Origin: Paramecium octaurelia
Lineage: Eukaryota > Ciliophora > Oligohymenophorea > Peniculida > Parameciidae
NCBI GenBank assembly: GCA_905182995.1
Contig: CAJJDP010000015.1
Span: 578,842 to 642,841 of the forward strand
Length of the DNA stretch: 64,000 nucleotides
Direction: 5' to 3'
In this document: positions 9,705 to 24,262 of the stretch, in pieces
Position numbering within the stretch: the first letter of the stretch is position 1
How the letters are laid out: every line of letters begins with the position of its first letter
The notes under the pieces: generated by a model
The model's database searches: none
What the model was told of the DNA's origin: nothing
What the model saw: only the letters and a program-made list of their open reading frames with translations
Position numbers and translations under genes: made by a program

Positions 9705-12700
9705 ATGTTTGAATCATTACTTGAAAAAGTATTGAATTCCGTATTAGGATAATTCATAGAAGGATTTGATGCCTAAAATCTCCACATTGGTATATGGAGT
9801 GGAGAGGTGATCATATCCAATGTTTCATTAAAAGCAGACATCATCAAAATGCTGGAATTGCCAATCAGACTTTGTTTTAGTCACATCGGAAAATTGAAAC
9901 TAAATGTAATTCTAATAACAAAAACTATATATAGGTGCCATGGAAGTCGTTAACCAGTTCACCTGTTGAAGTGATGTTAACAGATTTGTACCTAATCTTA
10001 TCAGCAGATCATCCTGATTTATGGTAATATATGAATTATGCTGGTTTTAAAAAGAAGATGGAGATTCTAGATAAACTCAAGGATTCCATCATTCAAAATA
10101 TTAACGATAAATCTAAATAAAAAGATGATAAAGAGGATGGATATGTGAAAAAACTTGTCTTGAAGATTATCGATAACTTATAATTGAGCATATCCAATAT
10201 CCATATTAGATTTGAGGATACAATCAAAAATGAATTTGCATGGGGATTTTCAATCAAAGCTATTGAAACCTTTACTTGCAATTCTGAATGGAAAAAATAG
10301 TATTTCGATCGAACCAAAGAAGAAAACGTATACTAAATTATTATTTATTTCTTAGAAAAAAGTTCCTCTGCAAAAACTATTAACGCTTGTCAATATTGGA
10401 GCCTATTGGAATTAACATGAGAAAAGGTTTTTGAATTCATAGGATAAAGAAGTAATTCTAAGAGAAATGGATGAGATGATAATCTCTACCCCAGATCCCA
10501 AGTCTCATCCAAAATATGGTTAATTTGTCTTATTGTTGAATGCCCAAGGGAGATTATTCTAGAATACTTCTGGAAAGTTTGATTCTCCAGAGTTTTCCTT
10601 ATCGATTGAATTGAGTGGCATTGATGTTGCCTTAGAAAACTTACAACTCCAATAAATAATAAAGATGGCTGAACTCTTTTCCTTGTATCAAAATAGATTA
10701 AACAAATAAAAAAAGCAGAGATTATAACTATCAAGCCAATAAATTGAAGATTAAAAATTATTATTTATTGGTTTATATGAAAAAATACTCAGATCTCCTG
10801 ATTAGAGTATTAAAGCCTTGACTAAAGACGAAAACGAATTGTTTGAATAATCAGTAAGTAATTTAAGCATAGAAATATTATGTGAGACAGCCAAGGAAAT
10901 AATTAAGGTCGTTCAGAAAGAATTAGCAATAAAAGAGGCTGAGGAAAAGAAAAAGAAATCAGGAGGATGGTTTAGTTGGGGCAAGAAAAAGGAATCGGAT
11001 TTGTTGGATCAAAAGGAGAAGGATGAATTAACTTCCTTTATAGATCAATTGGCGGATTTTCAAGACATTAAAGATATTAGAAGACCGCCAGATTATGTTT
11101 GGTTGTCTGTCATATTCTCTCTGAAAACAGGGTCTGTCCACATTCTAAAACAGTTTGATACGAAGAGGGAAGGAATTTAATTGACATATTCTGGATTTGA
11201 TGGAAGTTTTGAAATGAAGGATAGTGGAATGCTTATGAAAATGGGGTTATAATTTATTGGAATTGATATAGTGACAGAACCCATTTAGCAAGGAATTGTG
11301 ATGTACAGTGAATAAAAGAGAATAGCATTTTTAGAATAAATCAACAACTAGAAGTTTATAGATTTCACATTTGAGACAAATCCATCTCATCATAAAGGAG
11401 TTGATAAATACATCAAATTAGAAACAGGAGCATTGAAATTGATATTCAATCCAATAGTGATGGTCAGAATACAGTAATTTACAGATTTCTAGGTGAGTGA
11501 TGAAACTCTGAAAAATGCTGCTTGGGATCAAATGGAAATAGCCTAAGATTTGGCTGCCTAATAGATGGCATAATCATAATTGTCCCCGTCTATTTTATTT
11601 ATTGATTTAAAAATTAAATCCACAATAGTTTTGGTGCCACTTCCAAACTCTAAGGAAAATTGGCTACTCAATATTGGTGATGTTTCGATTATTACACCAA
11701 GAATAGATGAATTACATTATGATAATTTCGAGATTTCATTGCAAGATTTCACATTCAAACATTATAATTAGATTGATTAATGTCATCGATCCATATAATA
11801 AGGGATTTATCTAGAGAATGTGGATGGATCATACAGCATTATTTAGAACATTAGAGTAGTAATAAGAGCGTAGATTTTGAGAGGTAGTTCTAAGCCTCCA
11901 AAAGAATTACCTTCAATTATTATTGATGGCGAATTACCTTAATTAGATGTTTTTATAAATCCAAGTATTTATACTAGAATCTTAAAAATTGGAGAATGCT
12001 TTGTTGAACCAATAAGGGAAACTGAAGAAATAATAAGAAAATAGACTAAATTGTCGATAGAAAATGTTTAGACAGAAAGAACTGCATTGATGGAATCGGC
12101 AACTAAAGTAGGGAAGATATGGAAAAGAGGGTAATTATTAACTTGGAGTTAATATACAGGAGTATTGAGTGGTGGATACATTTATTTATTCGCAAAGCCT
12201 AAGGATCAATAGCCTGAATTTCATTTCTGGATTAGAAACAGTGATTTCATTGATGTTAGTGAATAGGAGGCAGGAATGAACAATGCTTTCTACATTAAGA
12301 ATAAGTATGGGGATACACTTGTTGCATTTGATAAACCAAAGATGGCCAACGATTGGAAGGAGGCAATTGAACTCTTAAGAACTATGCCTAGAGTGGAAAA
12401 AGAGAAGTAGAATGATGAAGTAACAAAAGTTTAAAGTGAGAAAACCTAAGAGAGTAGACCAATGAATTTTAAATTTGTATTAAAGGGTTTTGGGGCACAT
12501 TTGCAGGATGAAAAATAATAAGATTGGTTTAATGTTGTGATCAGTGGATTGAATGCTGGTGCCAATTTATTTGATGGATCCATAAATCTGGATTTGAAAC
12601 TAAGAGATCTGTATGTTACTGATAGTGTGTAGAAGTACATGAACCCATTACTTAAGTACATAGTGAAATCTGATCCAGATCCAGAATCAAACGAATTAAT

Positions 12701-15700
12701 TAATATTAATGTGTAATAGATCAGTAATAAGGACAAAAGATATAATAAGAAGAACCTCATTATAGGTGTGACATTTGGATCATTGTCAGTTATTGCCAAA
12801 CCTCTAGTTGTAGCTAGGTTGTTAGTCTTTATAACACCTACTGATAATTAGGCAGAGGATATGCAGACTTATTAAGGAAAAGACGTTGAGAAATAGTAAT
12901 AGGACTAAGCTAAAAAGGATTTGGAAAATAATTCGCAACATTAGAATGTAAATTTCGATAACATGCAAGACATTATCCTAATGGATGTCAATGTAAAAAT
13001 CAGGAGTATTAATGCCATCCTGGTTCATAGATTCACTACTCTACCATTGGCAGAGGCTAAAATTGAAAACACTGAAATTGGATTAATCAAATATGTAGAT
13101 GAAATGTAATTGAATGGATCTCTTGGTAATCTACAACTGTTTGATCTTACAAACTATCCAAATACTTTGAGTAAAGAGTCTGAATACACTCTCATTAATC
13201 CGAAATAAATGATTGGAGTTAAGCATCAACAACAATCCTTATTGAAGGTTAAGTTAAACTTATTTAGTGAAGGATCCAAGAAGATTATCAACAATGTTAA
13301 TATAATAATCAATGTAGATATGAGCTAATTAATCATTCACGTAATGATGTAACCTGTATTGAGATTGCTTGATTACACTTTATAACAATTATTGTTTGCC
13401 TTATCTAATCCAAAATAAACCATTAATCCAATTGTAAAACAGAAGGAAGTGGAACTCGATCAGGAGATTGATTAATATCATTAGACTAGAGCTTAAACAA
13501 AAAAAGCATAGACAATTTTATTGTCAGAAGATGAATCTGCGTATTTGAATAAGCAATTGTAAAATCCACCTGCTATGCAACTAAATGTAGTCATCAATAA
13601 CCCTTAAGTTATCTTAAAACCAAATCAGGAAAGTAGTGCTGCTATGGTAATTGATCTTGGCACAATACTTGTATCAAATTAAAGAAGGAAGGTCACAAAC
13701 AGAATTGTAACAAAAGATTAACAATTTCCTGTATGGGTTGATGTGTTTATATTGAATATGAAAGATATCTAATTATATCAATAGAATGGATAAAATAAAA
13801 GGGAATTTAGTTTGCCTTTCGATTTCAATATTAGTGTTGAGATCTTTGGAATGTTGTAACAATATTAGTTATTCTATCCAAAGATAAAGTTTGATGAGAA
13901 ATTAATAATCAATTGCTTCATTGCCCCAATGATTCTGTAAATGACTCATTCAGATTATATGTTTCTGATGAAATGTTTATTTCACAACATCGCTTATGAC
14001 GATGGATTTGATAATATGATCAGAAACAATCACCCCCAATATTTCCAAACATTCTTTGAACAACAGAAGCAGTAAGAGATTAAACTCAAGGAGATGCTTC
14101 TAACTAAGAATAGTGATGCATAACTATCATTCTAATTGGATTTAGAGAATTTTAGCATATTTCTATTAAAGGACATCCAACCTAAACCTACTCCCTTTCT
14201 GAGAATGATGCTCATAATGATGAGGGTTTCATTTTAGAAGTGTAATAATGGATCTGCCATAGTGGACCTTAAGATAAGAGATTTGGAGGGTTCTAATTTT
14301 GTTGTGGAGAAAACAGGATTATTTAATGAGTTGCCTTTTATTGGAAGTATGAATATTCAATAGACATATTCTTATGAACAAGTTACTAATTTAAATGGAT
14401 TGGTAAGAGGGAGATAAGGAACTTTGAGTAATGCAAATTAGATTTTGAATATGGCATCACGAGGATTGCTAAGTTAAGGACAACAAAGATAATTGATATT
14501 CAAGTTTGAAGATGCCTATCAATAGATTGAAGACAAGCCACAATATAAATTAGAATTTAACCTTTAAATGAAAATAACAGGTGATAAAGAGATCATTATT
14601 GAATTATCAGATTTTAAGTTATAATTACATGCTGGTCCTCTTTTCGAAGTGTTGGCACTAATAGCTATGGATGATCCTGAATTAACTCCAAAGCCTGGAA
14701 AATATGTGATTGCATAACAATAAATACAATAAAGCATTTAACAATAACAGGATTAAATATAACCACCTTAAGAGCCATAATAAGGTAGTTTGGAAATTAC
14801 TGTCAACTTAAAAAATGTAATAACTTGTATACCCACTTAAATAGAATAGAATGTGTTGACAATAAGAGGAATTTTTGAAATAAAAATGAAGATGGCTCCT
14901 CAAAAATCCCTTAAAGATGTAGAGAAGGAAATCAAATAAAATAATATTCCTGAATCTGATTGGCCTAAGTTAAATGAAACTATGTATATTAAGGCTACCT
15001 TAGAAAGATTGGAGATTTTCCTGTGTAAGAGCTATGATTTAAGTAAGAAGGATGACTTTAAGTAAGTTAAGAAGAGAGAAATCTTAAATCCAATTACCTT
15101 AGAAGTTACGTTGAAAAAATAATCGGTGATATTATAAAACTTTTAAGGGTTTGCTGAATTGACTGATTTGAGTGGAAGTATAACTCCAATAAATTTAAAG
15201 GTATCCTTCTAAGATCTTTATACTATCAAAGAAGGATTAAATTATTAATTGAGTTAAATGCCAAAATAACCTGAATAATAATAATTATAACAATAAGGTA
15301 TAAATCAAGAAAAGAAAAACGAGGAAATTTCTTAATTGGATGCTTCTAATCTAAATAAAATGTAATTGAGTGCAGTCAAAATTGACTTGGATATAGAAAA
15401 AACAAAAATCATAGTCTTGAATGATATGGGTAATTGCTATTCACCATTATTTGATTATGAAATGGATACAATCAAAGTGACACTAGACAAAAATAATCTA
15501 TTTCTCAAAATTTCAATTACATTACCATTTAAATTGAGTAATTTCAATCCTTTGTGTTCAAAGTGGGAGCCTATCATTGAAAACACTGGATTTTAAATAG
15601 AGATCTTTTAAAGTTATATCTAAGGTTTGGGAGGAGATATAAGCAACTTGATCACCATTGAGCAAATGAAAGATTTTGATAAATTTAATTTGACTCTATC

Positions 15701-18700
15701 TACAGTTTGCATCTAAACAGTATTGAGAGCTTTGAAAATCATGGAAAAGATATTTAATAAACAATAACAACAGGATGTACATTAGAGTGTTTTAAAATCA
15801 TTTGGAGGAGGTACAGATGATGACTCATCTCATTCAGAAGACAATATAATTTAAGTATCACCCTATTCCATAAAAAATCTAACAGGTTATCCTATAGTAG
15901 TTGAGTTTATTGACAATTTGAGATTACCCTCTCTCAATATACACATCAATCAACAATAGAATCTGATTTTTGACGATGAAATAGAGAGGGCTAGCTCTGG
16001 ACAAAGAAGAGTAAATGTAACTATAAAAGCAGATAAAGTGCCTTTTCCAATTAAACTAATTGATTTGGATAAAATATCAGCCAAATTATTTGAATAAGAC
16101 AATCTTCAAGCCTTTGCCAGTGTAAAATTGGATTAGTTGACAAACTAAAAAATTTTGAGTTTGCATGCTCCAGTTGTATTAGTGAATAAAACCAGCAAAT
16201 CTATCATTATATCAATTAGTGATGACAAACACTAACAAACTATGAAACTGAGTCAATAAAAATTAGATCAAGATTTGAGTCACATGGCTCCTATTCCTTT
16301 GGGATTTATGAATCCTAAAATTGCAATAAGATTTAGTGAATGTTAAGATTATACAGAGGATATTCTTGTGGAATCTTTGATAAAATAACAGGACAAGAAT
16401 ATTGAAATAGAGACAAGAGATGGATAATATATATTGGTTAAGGTGAATAAAGACAATGACAATTAAGGAAAGTTTGAATTAGAACTACAAACTCCATTCA
16501 GAATCACTAACTCATTGCCTCTAGATATTTTTATCCAAATGATGAACCACAATAAAGAAACAACATTTACAAAAAAGATTTGTCAATAGTAAACAATAGA
16601 GGACTATTAACATGGTCATTATAAATGCAGTTATCTTAGAGTATATATAGAAGGATATTATTGGTCTGACGAGTTTAAGTTGTAAGCTGCAGAAGAATTA
16701 CAGTAAAAAAACGATGATTGTGTTTCCAAATTAACATTGAATGATTCAAATAATAATCCAACTACATTATTAATATTTGAATCTTAAAAATAATAGGATT
16801 ATGCTAAATTGACAAGAGAATATGTAATTCATTGTTCTGGTTACATTATCAATAAATCTGGAATCCCATTGAAATATTTTACTAGTAATAATAAAAATGA
16901 TTTGACTCCATTAGGAGGCATGGAATCTATAAATACTGGAGATCCATTGAATAGATAAATAGTACTTTTGGGCACAGAATCTGGTAACATCTTATCATTG
17001 AGTCATACCTCAACCAACTAAAAAATATCTTAATTCCCTATATAGATTTCAACATTAGGTGAACCCGAAATAGATGTAATCATCAGTAATGAGGAAGATA
17101 CAAATTAATTACTATAAACCTTTTTGGGTGCTAAATTGGAATTAGGAAGATGCAACAAAAAATACACATTATTCAACAAAATTATTACACTCGAACCCAG
17201 ATTCATCATTATTAATAATTGTAATTAGGATATAGTAATTGCGTCAGACGAGGATCTCTTTTCTTAATGTGTACCTTCCAATCAAAGAATAATATTCTAA
17301 TCTCATTATAATTCGAAAACTAAAGTTAGGAATCCCTGTTAGTTCATCAATATGAATTTAAGCAACAATGATTATCAAAGCAGTAGTAGATTGAATATCA
17401 GTGCTATTGGGATTCTTTATTATTAACTGAGAAGGAAAGATAAACCTAAAGAGAGATTATACTTTAGCTGTGATATCCGCTAAGAAGGATGCAGTCTTTA
17501 TATTATATTCAATTAATTGCCTTAAGATCAAGCACCATATAAAATTGAATTGCCAGTTGAAAATCTAGAGTTGGAAATCCCAGAATTAGATGTGATACTG
17601 AACTAAAACAATTAAGTTACTTATTTTGCCTGGGATGATCCATAGAGATTATAAAAAGCATTGGGTGTTGAGTTGAGAATCAGGGATGATCCTAATGGAG
17701 ATTACAAACCTCTCAAATATACCTTATATCCAGATCATATTGGACTATTTCAAGTTTATACCTTTAGACCTCCAAAAGGATCGAAAGCAGCTTTAATCTC
17801 AGTTGCATTATCAATTCTCCCTAAAGGTTGTTAGAAGCAGATTCAAATTACCACAGCCACTCAGGAACAAGTCAAGATGGCTAAACTTAAGCCAAAACAA
17901 GATTTCTTAAGACAAATAAAATAACAGAATAGTTTAGACAATGAAGATGAGGATGAATCAAGAGCTCAATCAGTCTCTTTACAATCAAGATAGTCCATCT
18001 CTGAGAATAGTGACAAGATTGAAAATAGAATCAATCTAAAACTCAATTCTTTTTCTTTATCCATAGTTCATAATTCAGACGTTAAAAGAAGACCTGCTGA
18101 ATTCTTTCATTTCACTTGTACTAATATAGAGTTTGTAACTATTTCTACAGTCTTAAACACTGTAGTGTAATTAAGAGTGTAATATATTAATTTTGATCAC
18201 AATGCTGAATTCTTTGTGCAATATCCAGTAGTAATTACACCCTAAAAGTATGCCTTGTATCATGTTGCACCCAAATAATAATAATAATAACAATAACAAC
18301 AATAATAATAATAATAGTAATAGTAATAATAGAGTGATAAGTATTTCTTTAATGTCATGATTATAAAGGATAATAGAGTGTCTGACATTAATTTGTTCTA
18401 AAACATCACCTTCGAAGTAGATCCTTTTGAAATTAGAGTTGAATAGTTGTTTATAAGCAACCTCCTAGAATTCATCTGGGCCATCACTTCTTTCTAAGGT
18501 TAAATCTATGAATTAGATAAGAATTAATCTGGAAGCTTTCTCATGGAGAAATAATATCAAGTATTGAAATAGGAAGAAGAAAAGGAAATTGAATACAACA
18601 ACCAAAAAAATATGCAGTCTTTCGTTTAATTTGATGAAGAATGGAGAACAAAGAAATTACCTGATCCACAATTGCCGACTTACATTAGTGAAATTATCAT

Positions 18701-19959
18701 ATCCCCTATTAAATTGAACTTAACAGTTTAGATGTCTGGCAAAGGTGACTTAAATATGGGTAAACTTGCTATCTTTGCTTCAGTCGCTCAAGCTGTTGGA
18801 GTCGTACTATCGGATATCAGTGAAGCCCCAATCTTCTTTTAAGGATGGAAAATAGAGAACTGTTTTGATACTGGCTCAGGTATAACGAATAAAATGATTC
18901 AATTTTATAAATAGGAAGGAATCAAATAAATTGGATCTGTTATTGGAAGTTTGTCAATCATAGGTAATCCTATTGGCTTATTGAATAATATCTCCACTGG
19001 ATTCAAGGACTTAGTTGATAAGCCAGCAGCAGGTTTTACTCAAGGACCCTTGGAGGCTGGATTAGGATTAGCCTAGGGAGCTACTTCATTAGTATCACAT
19101 ACAATTGCAGGAGCATTTAGTTCAGTCAATAAGATTACAGGTAGTGTTGGAAGTGGTCTCGCTAACTTGACAATGGATGAAGATTATTTAAGAAAGAGAG
19201 AGAAGTAAAAAATGCACAAACCAAAACATATTGGCGATGGACTTGGATAAGGAGCTAAATCAATCATGACTGGAATTACTGATGGAATTACAGGAGTATT
19301 CTTAAAGCCAATCAAAGGAGCAAAGGAATAAGGAATTAAAGGAGTATTCACAGGAACAGCTTAAGGACTTGCTGGTTTAATCATAAAACCAATAACAGGA
19401 GTACTAGATGGTATGTCTCAAGCAGCTGCAGGAATATAAAATACTGTCTCATATTTCGATGACAAACCTAATAACAACAGATCAAGAAATATTAGACCTG
19501 TCTATGGATTAGAAGGATATATAACTGATTTTAATTCAATTGATGCAGAAGGATTTACAATGATCCACTTTTTGAAGGGTGGAATTTTGCAAAATGACCG
19601 ATTTGTCGCTGCCTATCTAATTGTTCCTGATGCCAAAGAGCCAGAAAATAAATTCATGTTGGTTATTACATTTGAACATTTTATTTATATGTCATTCAAG
19701 ACCAAGAAAAAAGTAAAATATTTATTAGATATTCTTATAGGTTTGGATTCTAGAGACCAATGAAGTGACTCATTTAGAAATAGTTCCATCTGGAATAAAG
19801 ATTTAGGTCAACAAGCCTCAAAAATAATTAAAGGTATTATTATGTAATAGTTTATAGAATAAATATGTGACTTAAATTCAATTACTAAAGGAGGAACAAT
19901 TAGAAGTCTTCAAAACTATGTAAGGGGTTAAGGAAGCTTATGGAGCAATTTAAAAATGA
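9705..19959 (+). CDS. VPS13: VPS13 family bridge-like lipid transfer protein
   Basis: About 3,389 aa after removing introns at 9906-9934, 10328-10355 and 19713-19740 (29, 28 and 28 nt); the remainder divides by three. The N-terminus is a classic chorein domain (MFESLLEKVLNSVLGQFIEG, then HIGIWSGEVIISN and HIGKLKLNVPWKSL). The motif KKKKSGGWFSWGKKKE lies near 10950. A VAB (SHR-BD) region runs roughly 16800-17850 (SGYIINKSGIPLKYF). The C-terminal region at about 18700-19600 has the VPS13-type pattern of Gly-rich repeats (GVFLKPIKGAKEQGIKGV, IIKPITGVLDGMSQ). VPS13 proteins carry phospholipids along a long hydrophobic groove at membrane contact sites. A 19-Gln run lies at 18276-18332. The length is typical of the family. 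Confidence 0.95.
18276..18332 (+). repeat. Poly-glutamine trinucleotide tract inside VPS13
   Basis: Nineteen consecutive Gln codons: 13 TAA, 3 TAG and 3 CAA. The tract lies inside the VPS13 frame between the VAB region and the C-terminal domain, and so is only an ORF under the ciliate code. It is likely a flexible linker and a length-variable microsatellite. Confidence 0.9.
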
Positions 19960-20225
19960 GTTAAATCTTTATGAATGCTATTTATTTTTTAATAAGATTA
20001 ATAAAGCCAAAACATATTATATTGTTAGACTTTGTTTTAAATGTTCATTTTTGTGGTTGAAATACTTGGATTATAATTATTAATCTAATAATTTATCTAA
20101 TGATGAGTTAGTACTTATCTTTCAATTCTTATTATTAATTGTTGGGTAATGGAATAATCTTAGAAAAAAAAGATTAACTAAAATCAAATTATAATTAATT
20201 AATTAGAATAAAATTATTGTTGATG
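19960..20225. other. Convergent intergenic spacer
   Basis: 266 bp of AT-rich DNA between the stop codons of VPS13 (+) and the kinase gene (-). No gene or clear motif seen. Confidence 0.4.
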
Positions 20226-23200
20226 TCAATTTTCATCCAGTTTTATTAACACTCTTCTGCCATATCTCTAAATTTGTTAATCATTTGTAGAAGCCTTAAA
20301 TATTTATTACAATTTATACTAATGATTGCTCGATAATTTATCTAATTTCTAATTCTTCAAATTTTCTCTTGCACTCGGGATATTAACATAGATTTCCTAT
20401 CGAAAATAAGGAGATTCTAGTTGTCTGATCGGATTTCACTAATTCTAATAACTAATTTAATGCTCCATGTTTGATAAAGTCTTTTATTAGCAAATTTGAA
20501 TTCCTGACTAAATTTCCGAGAGCCCCTGCTGCATTAGATCTTGTTTTTTCCTAATTGTAATATTTATATCATTTAATACTTCTTAATCTTTGAGAAGATC
20601 CACTAATTAGGGTATTACAGGTCTTAAGTTATCATATAACCTATCACTATGGAATCCTGCATTTCCAACTGCAAAACAAGCAAATTTTCTTGTGTTCTTA
20701 TCAGGATCAGAACAACATTTGATACATAGATTGATTAAATCATATTTCAGAAGTTGTTCATAAAAATAAGAGGAATGTCTACAGAGATTTCCAATTAAAT
20801 TGCATACTTTAGATCTCAAGTTACAATCTGGGGATTAAATCTATTATTTCAATTCAATGTATAAATTCATCTGATGTATATTAGGGTAATAATCAGCACT
20901 AATTCTGGCTAGCTAAGATAAAATGTTAATTGAATCAACACTCAAAACTGAATACTTTTACAAAATTGCAAGTCCATTATTTTGAATAAAACTCTATGCA
21001 AAATACTTATCCTCTTCATTATTCCATACCAATTTGGATATAAAGGTAATAATTAAAGTAATTTGTTCCTTCTGTGAATTTTTGACAAGATTTAAAACGA
21101 GAGCTACGACATCCTAACTGTTTAGTTCTTTATAGATATGAGAATTATTTTGCTCTTATAATGCAAGAATAAATAGTTTAATAATCTATTCTCCTATTTT
21201 ATTGACACAGCCTATGCCACCACCAAGAGAGGATGGCCATTCTTAAATATTTTATAGTTGGACATCTTTCAAAAATTAACACAAAGTTCTAATTGAATTG
21301 TCTTAAAACATTAATTAACCTAGTGCTTTGAAGTTCGAATATATGGAATCATGAATCAATATCAACAAGAAAACAAATCCTTTTGGAGATACATCATTCC
21401 TACTTGTTATGTTTTTGAAGATCGAATATATGAGTTGATGAATTTCATATCTTTCTAATAATACAAATAAATCTGTTAATTTCTTTTGTTCTTTATTATA
21501 TCGAAACAATAATTTAGATATTAATGTTATTACTCCATCAACAAATCCATAACTAGGGATTCCAAAACAACTACCTTCTAATTTTCGAATTTCTTCTAAT
21601 CTATTGCTCTTTTTAATCGGATTTACCAATTCAATAAGTAGTTTATATGGATGTTATTAAGTGAAGTAATTGAGTAATTAATTTATAAAACTTGTCTCTG
21701 ATTGTAATAATTCTGCTATTAATTAGACTGCTGCTAAAGACACGATTGGATTATTTAAAATATTGTTCTCAAAAGTGCTTATCACTTGTTAGAAAGTAAT
21801 TTAATATTCATAGTTTTTATTTCTATATTGTTAAACAAGAATTAACAAGGCAGTTCCTTAAAGTAAAGGTTCTTGTGAATTGAGTGATTAATTTATGATT
21901 TCTTTTGAGATTTGAATATCCTTCTTTATTCTTATCATTTAGAGTAGAATTCTCAAAACAGATATTCGTATCAAATTTTATTATTCATCCTAATAATTAC
22001 AAATCTTTAAGTGATCTATATCTGCATACGATGTTAAAATCTGGTTTCTTAAGGATTCAAATAGAGGCAAAGATTCATTGAAATTTTGCACTTACGTTGA
22101 ATAGCCCTTCTTCCATGGAAAATGGATTATTTCACCATTTATTGGATGAATCAATACACTAATTACTTAAGTAGCTAATTTATGGATGATTAAATTATTT
22201 TTTGTAAGTTTAGCAATTTCATTAACTAAATTATGATCAACTAATTCCTTATAGAATAAAACCGATCTAAGAGGATTCAAACTTGCTTAATTGGCAAAAA
22301 GTCCTATGGTCTTAATAGTGTTTATTAATTCATTACTCTAGCCTGCCCTGAGTATTTAGGCAGTCATACCAGCAAACTTAATAAAAATATTGTCGATTCC
22401 TACATTCTTATCAAAAGTAGCCTAAGCCAATAATCCAATAGTTTTAATCAATTCTGATAATAGCTCTAAATTTCCTTACCTTAAAAAGTTCCTAATATGA
22501 GTAATCAGCTGTATAGGAATTTGTTAATTTTTGACAACATCCAACCCTTCCTATTGATTACCTTTGGTAATGACCAATCCAAACACTTTTAAAGCACTGT
22601 ATAATGCTGGCTTTTTAGGTGGAGTCAAAACCTATAGCAATTTATCTAAGAATCCAGGATCACACCTCAGTTAGGTTGCACCTTGAACATCATTTGCAAT
22701 TTGTTCACATCTCACCCAAAATTCATCATTGCAAGGCATTCTTTTTGGAGATACATCTCGGTTATCTTTTATTTAATCGTAAATAATGATCTCACGAGTT
22801 GGTGTCAAAGATCTTTTTCTTTTATCTACAACCTCATCCTCAACTCCCGCCCACTAGTTATATTACTATAATCTCCTCTTTCTATCGCATTTTTCTTAAT
22901 CTGTTTCAGCAATAAAGGGATGATTTAACAGTTCTGGCCAACCCAACCTTTATGAAGGTGTTTTGTTAAGTAATCCTTTTAAAAAACTCATAAATTAAGA
23001 ACTCATGTTATCCGGGTATTTTACTGGATCCTTAATGATAAGCTGTATTAGAGAGTAGATTTAATTGGTATAAAAGGGAGGCTGTCCAACAAATAGTTCG
23101 TATAATATGACTCCTAAAGACCACAAGTCAACAGTGTGATCATACGGCTATTCTTAGACTAGTTCCGGGGCCATATAAAGAGGAGTTCCCTTGATTGAAT

Positions 23201-23700
23201 GCAGAACTTAAGTGTTTGTTGACATAGCTCTAGCAAATCCAAAATCAATTAATTTGACTACTCCATCTGCAGAAATTAAAATGTTCTATGGTTTCATGTC
23301 TCTATGAATTATTCTATTCGAATGTAAGTAATGCAATGCTCTAACTAATTATTATGCTATGATTCTAACTTCACTCTCTGATATTTTTCGATCATCCTCC
23401 AAAATTTCAAATAATACACCTTGTCCAAACTAAACAATATTCTATCAAAAAGATTACTTCTGTTACTAAACAAAATTCACCTGCTGTTTCAAAGGCATCT
23501 AATAATAATATGATATTTTCATGCTTCAATCTCCTTAATATTTCAATTTCCTATCTCAAATTTGCCAAATCTTTTTCTGACTTCCCTCTCTTGCTAATGA
23601 ATTTCAGAGCAGCTATCTGATTACTTTTTTTGAGTCTTCCCTTATAAACCTTCCCGAAAGACCCTTCTCCTATTAAATGTAATATGTGATAATTTTCCAT
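20226..23700 (-). CDS. Fused/STK36-like Ser/Thr kinase with Armadillo-like repeats
   Basis: About 1,130 aa with introns of 28, 29 and 25 nt removed. Residues about 1-255 form a complete protein kinase: [11 protein letters not shown] loop, AALKF with the catalytic Lys, [16 protein letters not shown], and a GTPLYMAPE activation segment. The sequence [18 protein letters not shown] and the RGKSEKDL stretch closely fit the Fused/STK36 family. The rest is an alpha-solenoid with Armadillo-like units ([45 protein letters not shown]). In animals and other ciliated organisms Fused is needed for the central pair of motile cilia, so a ciliary role is the likely inference here. The last intron (25 nt) ends in AAG rather than TAG; without it the protein would end a few residues earlier. 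Confidence 0.85.
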
Positions 23701-24262
23701 TTGATTTTAACTTTATAATTAGAATAAAATTAGAATAGAGTTATCATTATTAATAATTCTAAAATTAACAAATATATACATGGTTTAAATTGCAAAGCTA
23801 CTTATAATGGAACAGGGTGAAGTAATTGAGTTAATTGAGGGATAATTGCGTAAGTCTAGGTAGTTATCGTTTGATACAAGTTATGTTGAGTGATAGGTGA
23901 GTAATTTTGGATTCAAATATAAAATTGATATAAAAATTAGTCTATTCAATTTTAGAGATTGGGAAATAAATAAATATAAATATATTAAATTCACAAATTT
24001 GATAAAATTTATTAACTGGCAAATCCTATCATGAATTGCAAATTTAATTGATAGAAGTGATTGTCTTTTTTAATATTTTAATTTGAGTTAAAGTTTCTTT
24101 GGCTTAATTACGTATAACAATGAGTTGTACTTTATTGTGATGAAGGTCTGTCGGTTTATATTAATAATTAAAATGAGAACTCGTTTCATAAAAAACGGAT
24201 AATAATCCCTATTCTTATATTTAGTGTTCACTTTTAGAATTCATTTATTATTTTACATTATT
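23701..24262. promoter_or_regulatory. Intergenic region upstream of the giant gene
   Basis: 562 bp between divergent start codons at 23700 (-) and 24263 (+), long for this window. One short plus-strand frame at 23807 (MEQGEVIELIEGQLRKSRQ...) ends at TGA after 28 residues and may be chance. The rest is AT-rich without a gene and should include the promoter of the giant gene. Confidence 0.4.

Noticed and set aside
10840..10880. Possible 19-nt GTAAGT...TAG intron in VPS13
   Set aside because: Splicing it would destroy the downstream frame that contains the KKKKSGGWFSWGKKKE stretch, whereas reading through keeps it.
12446..12799. Minus-strand ORF of 117 codons inside VPS13
   Set aside because: It is antisense to a well-supported VPS13 exon; hydrophobic composition is a by-product of complementary codons.
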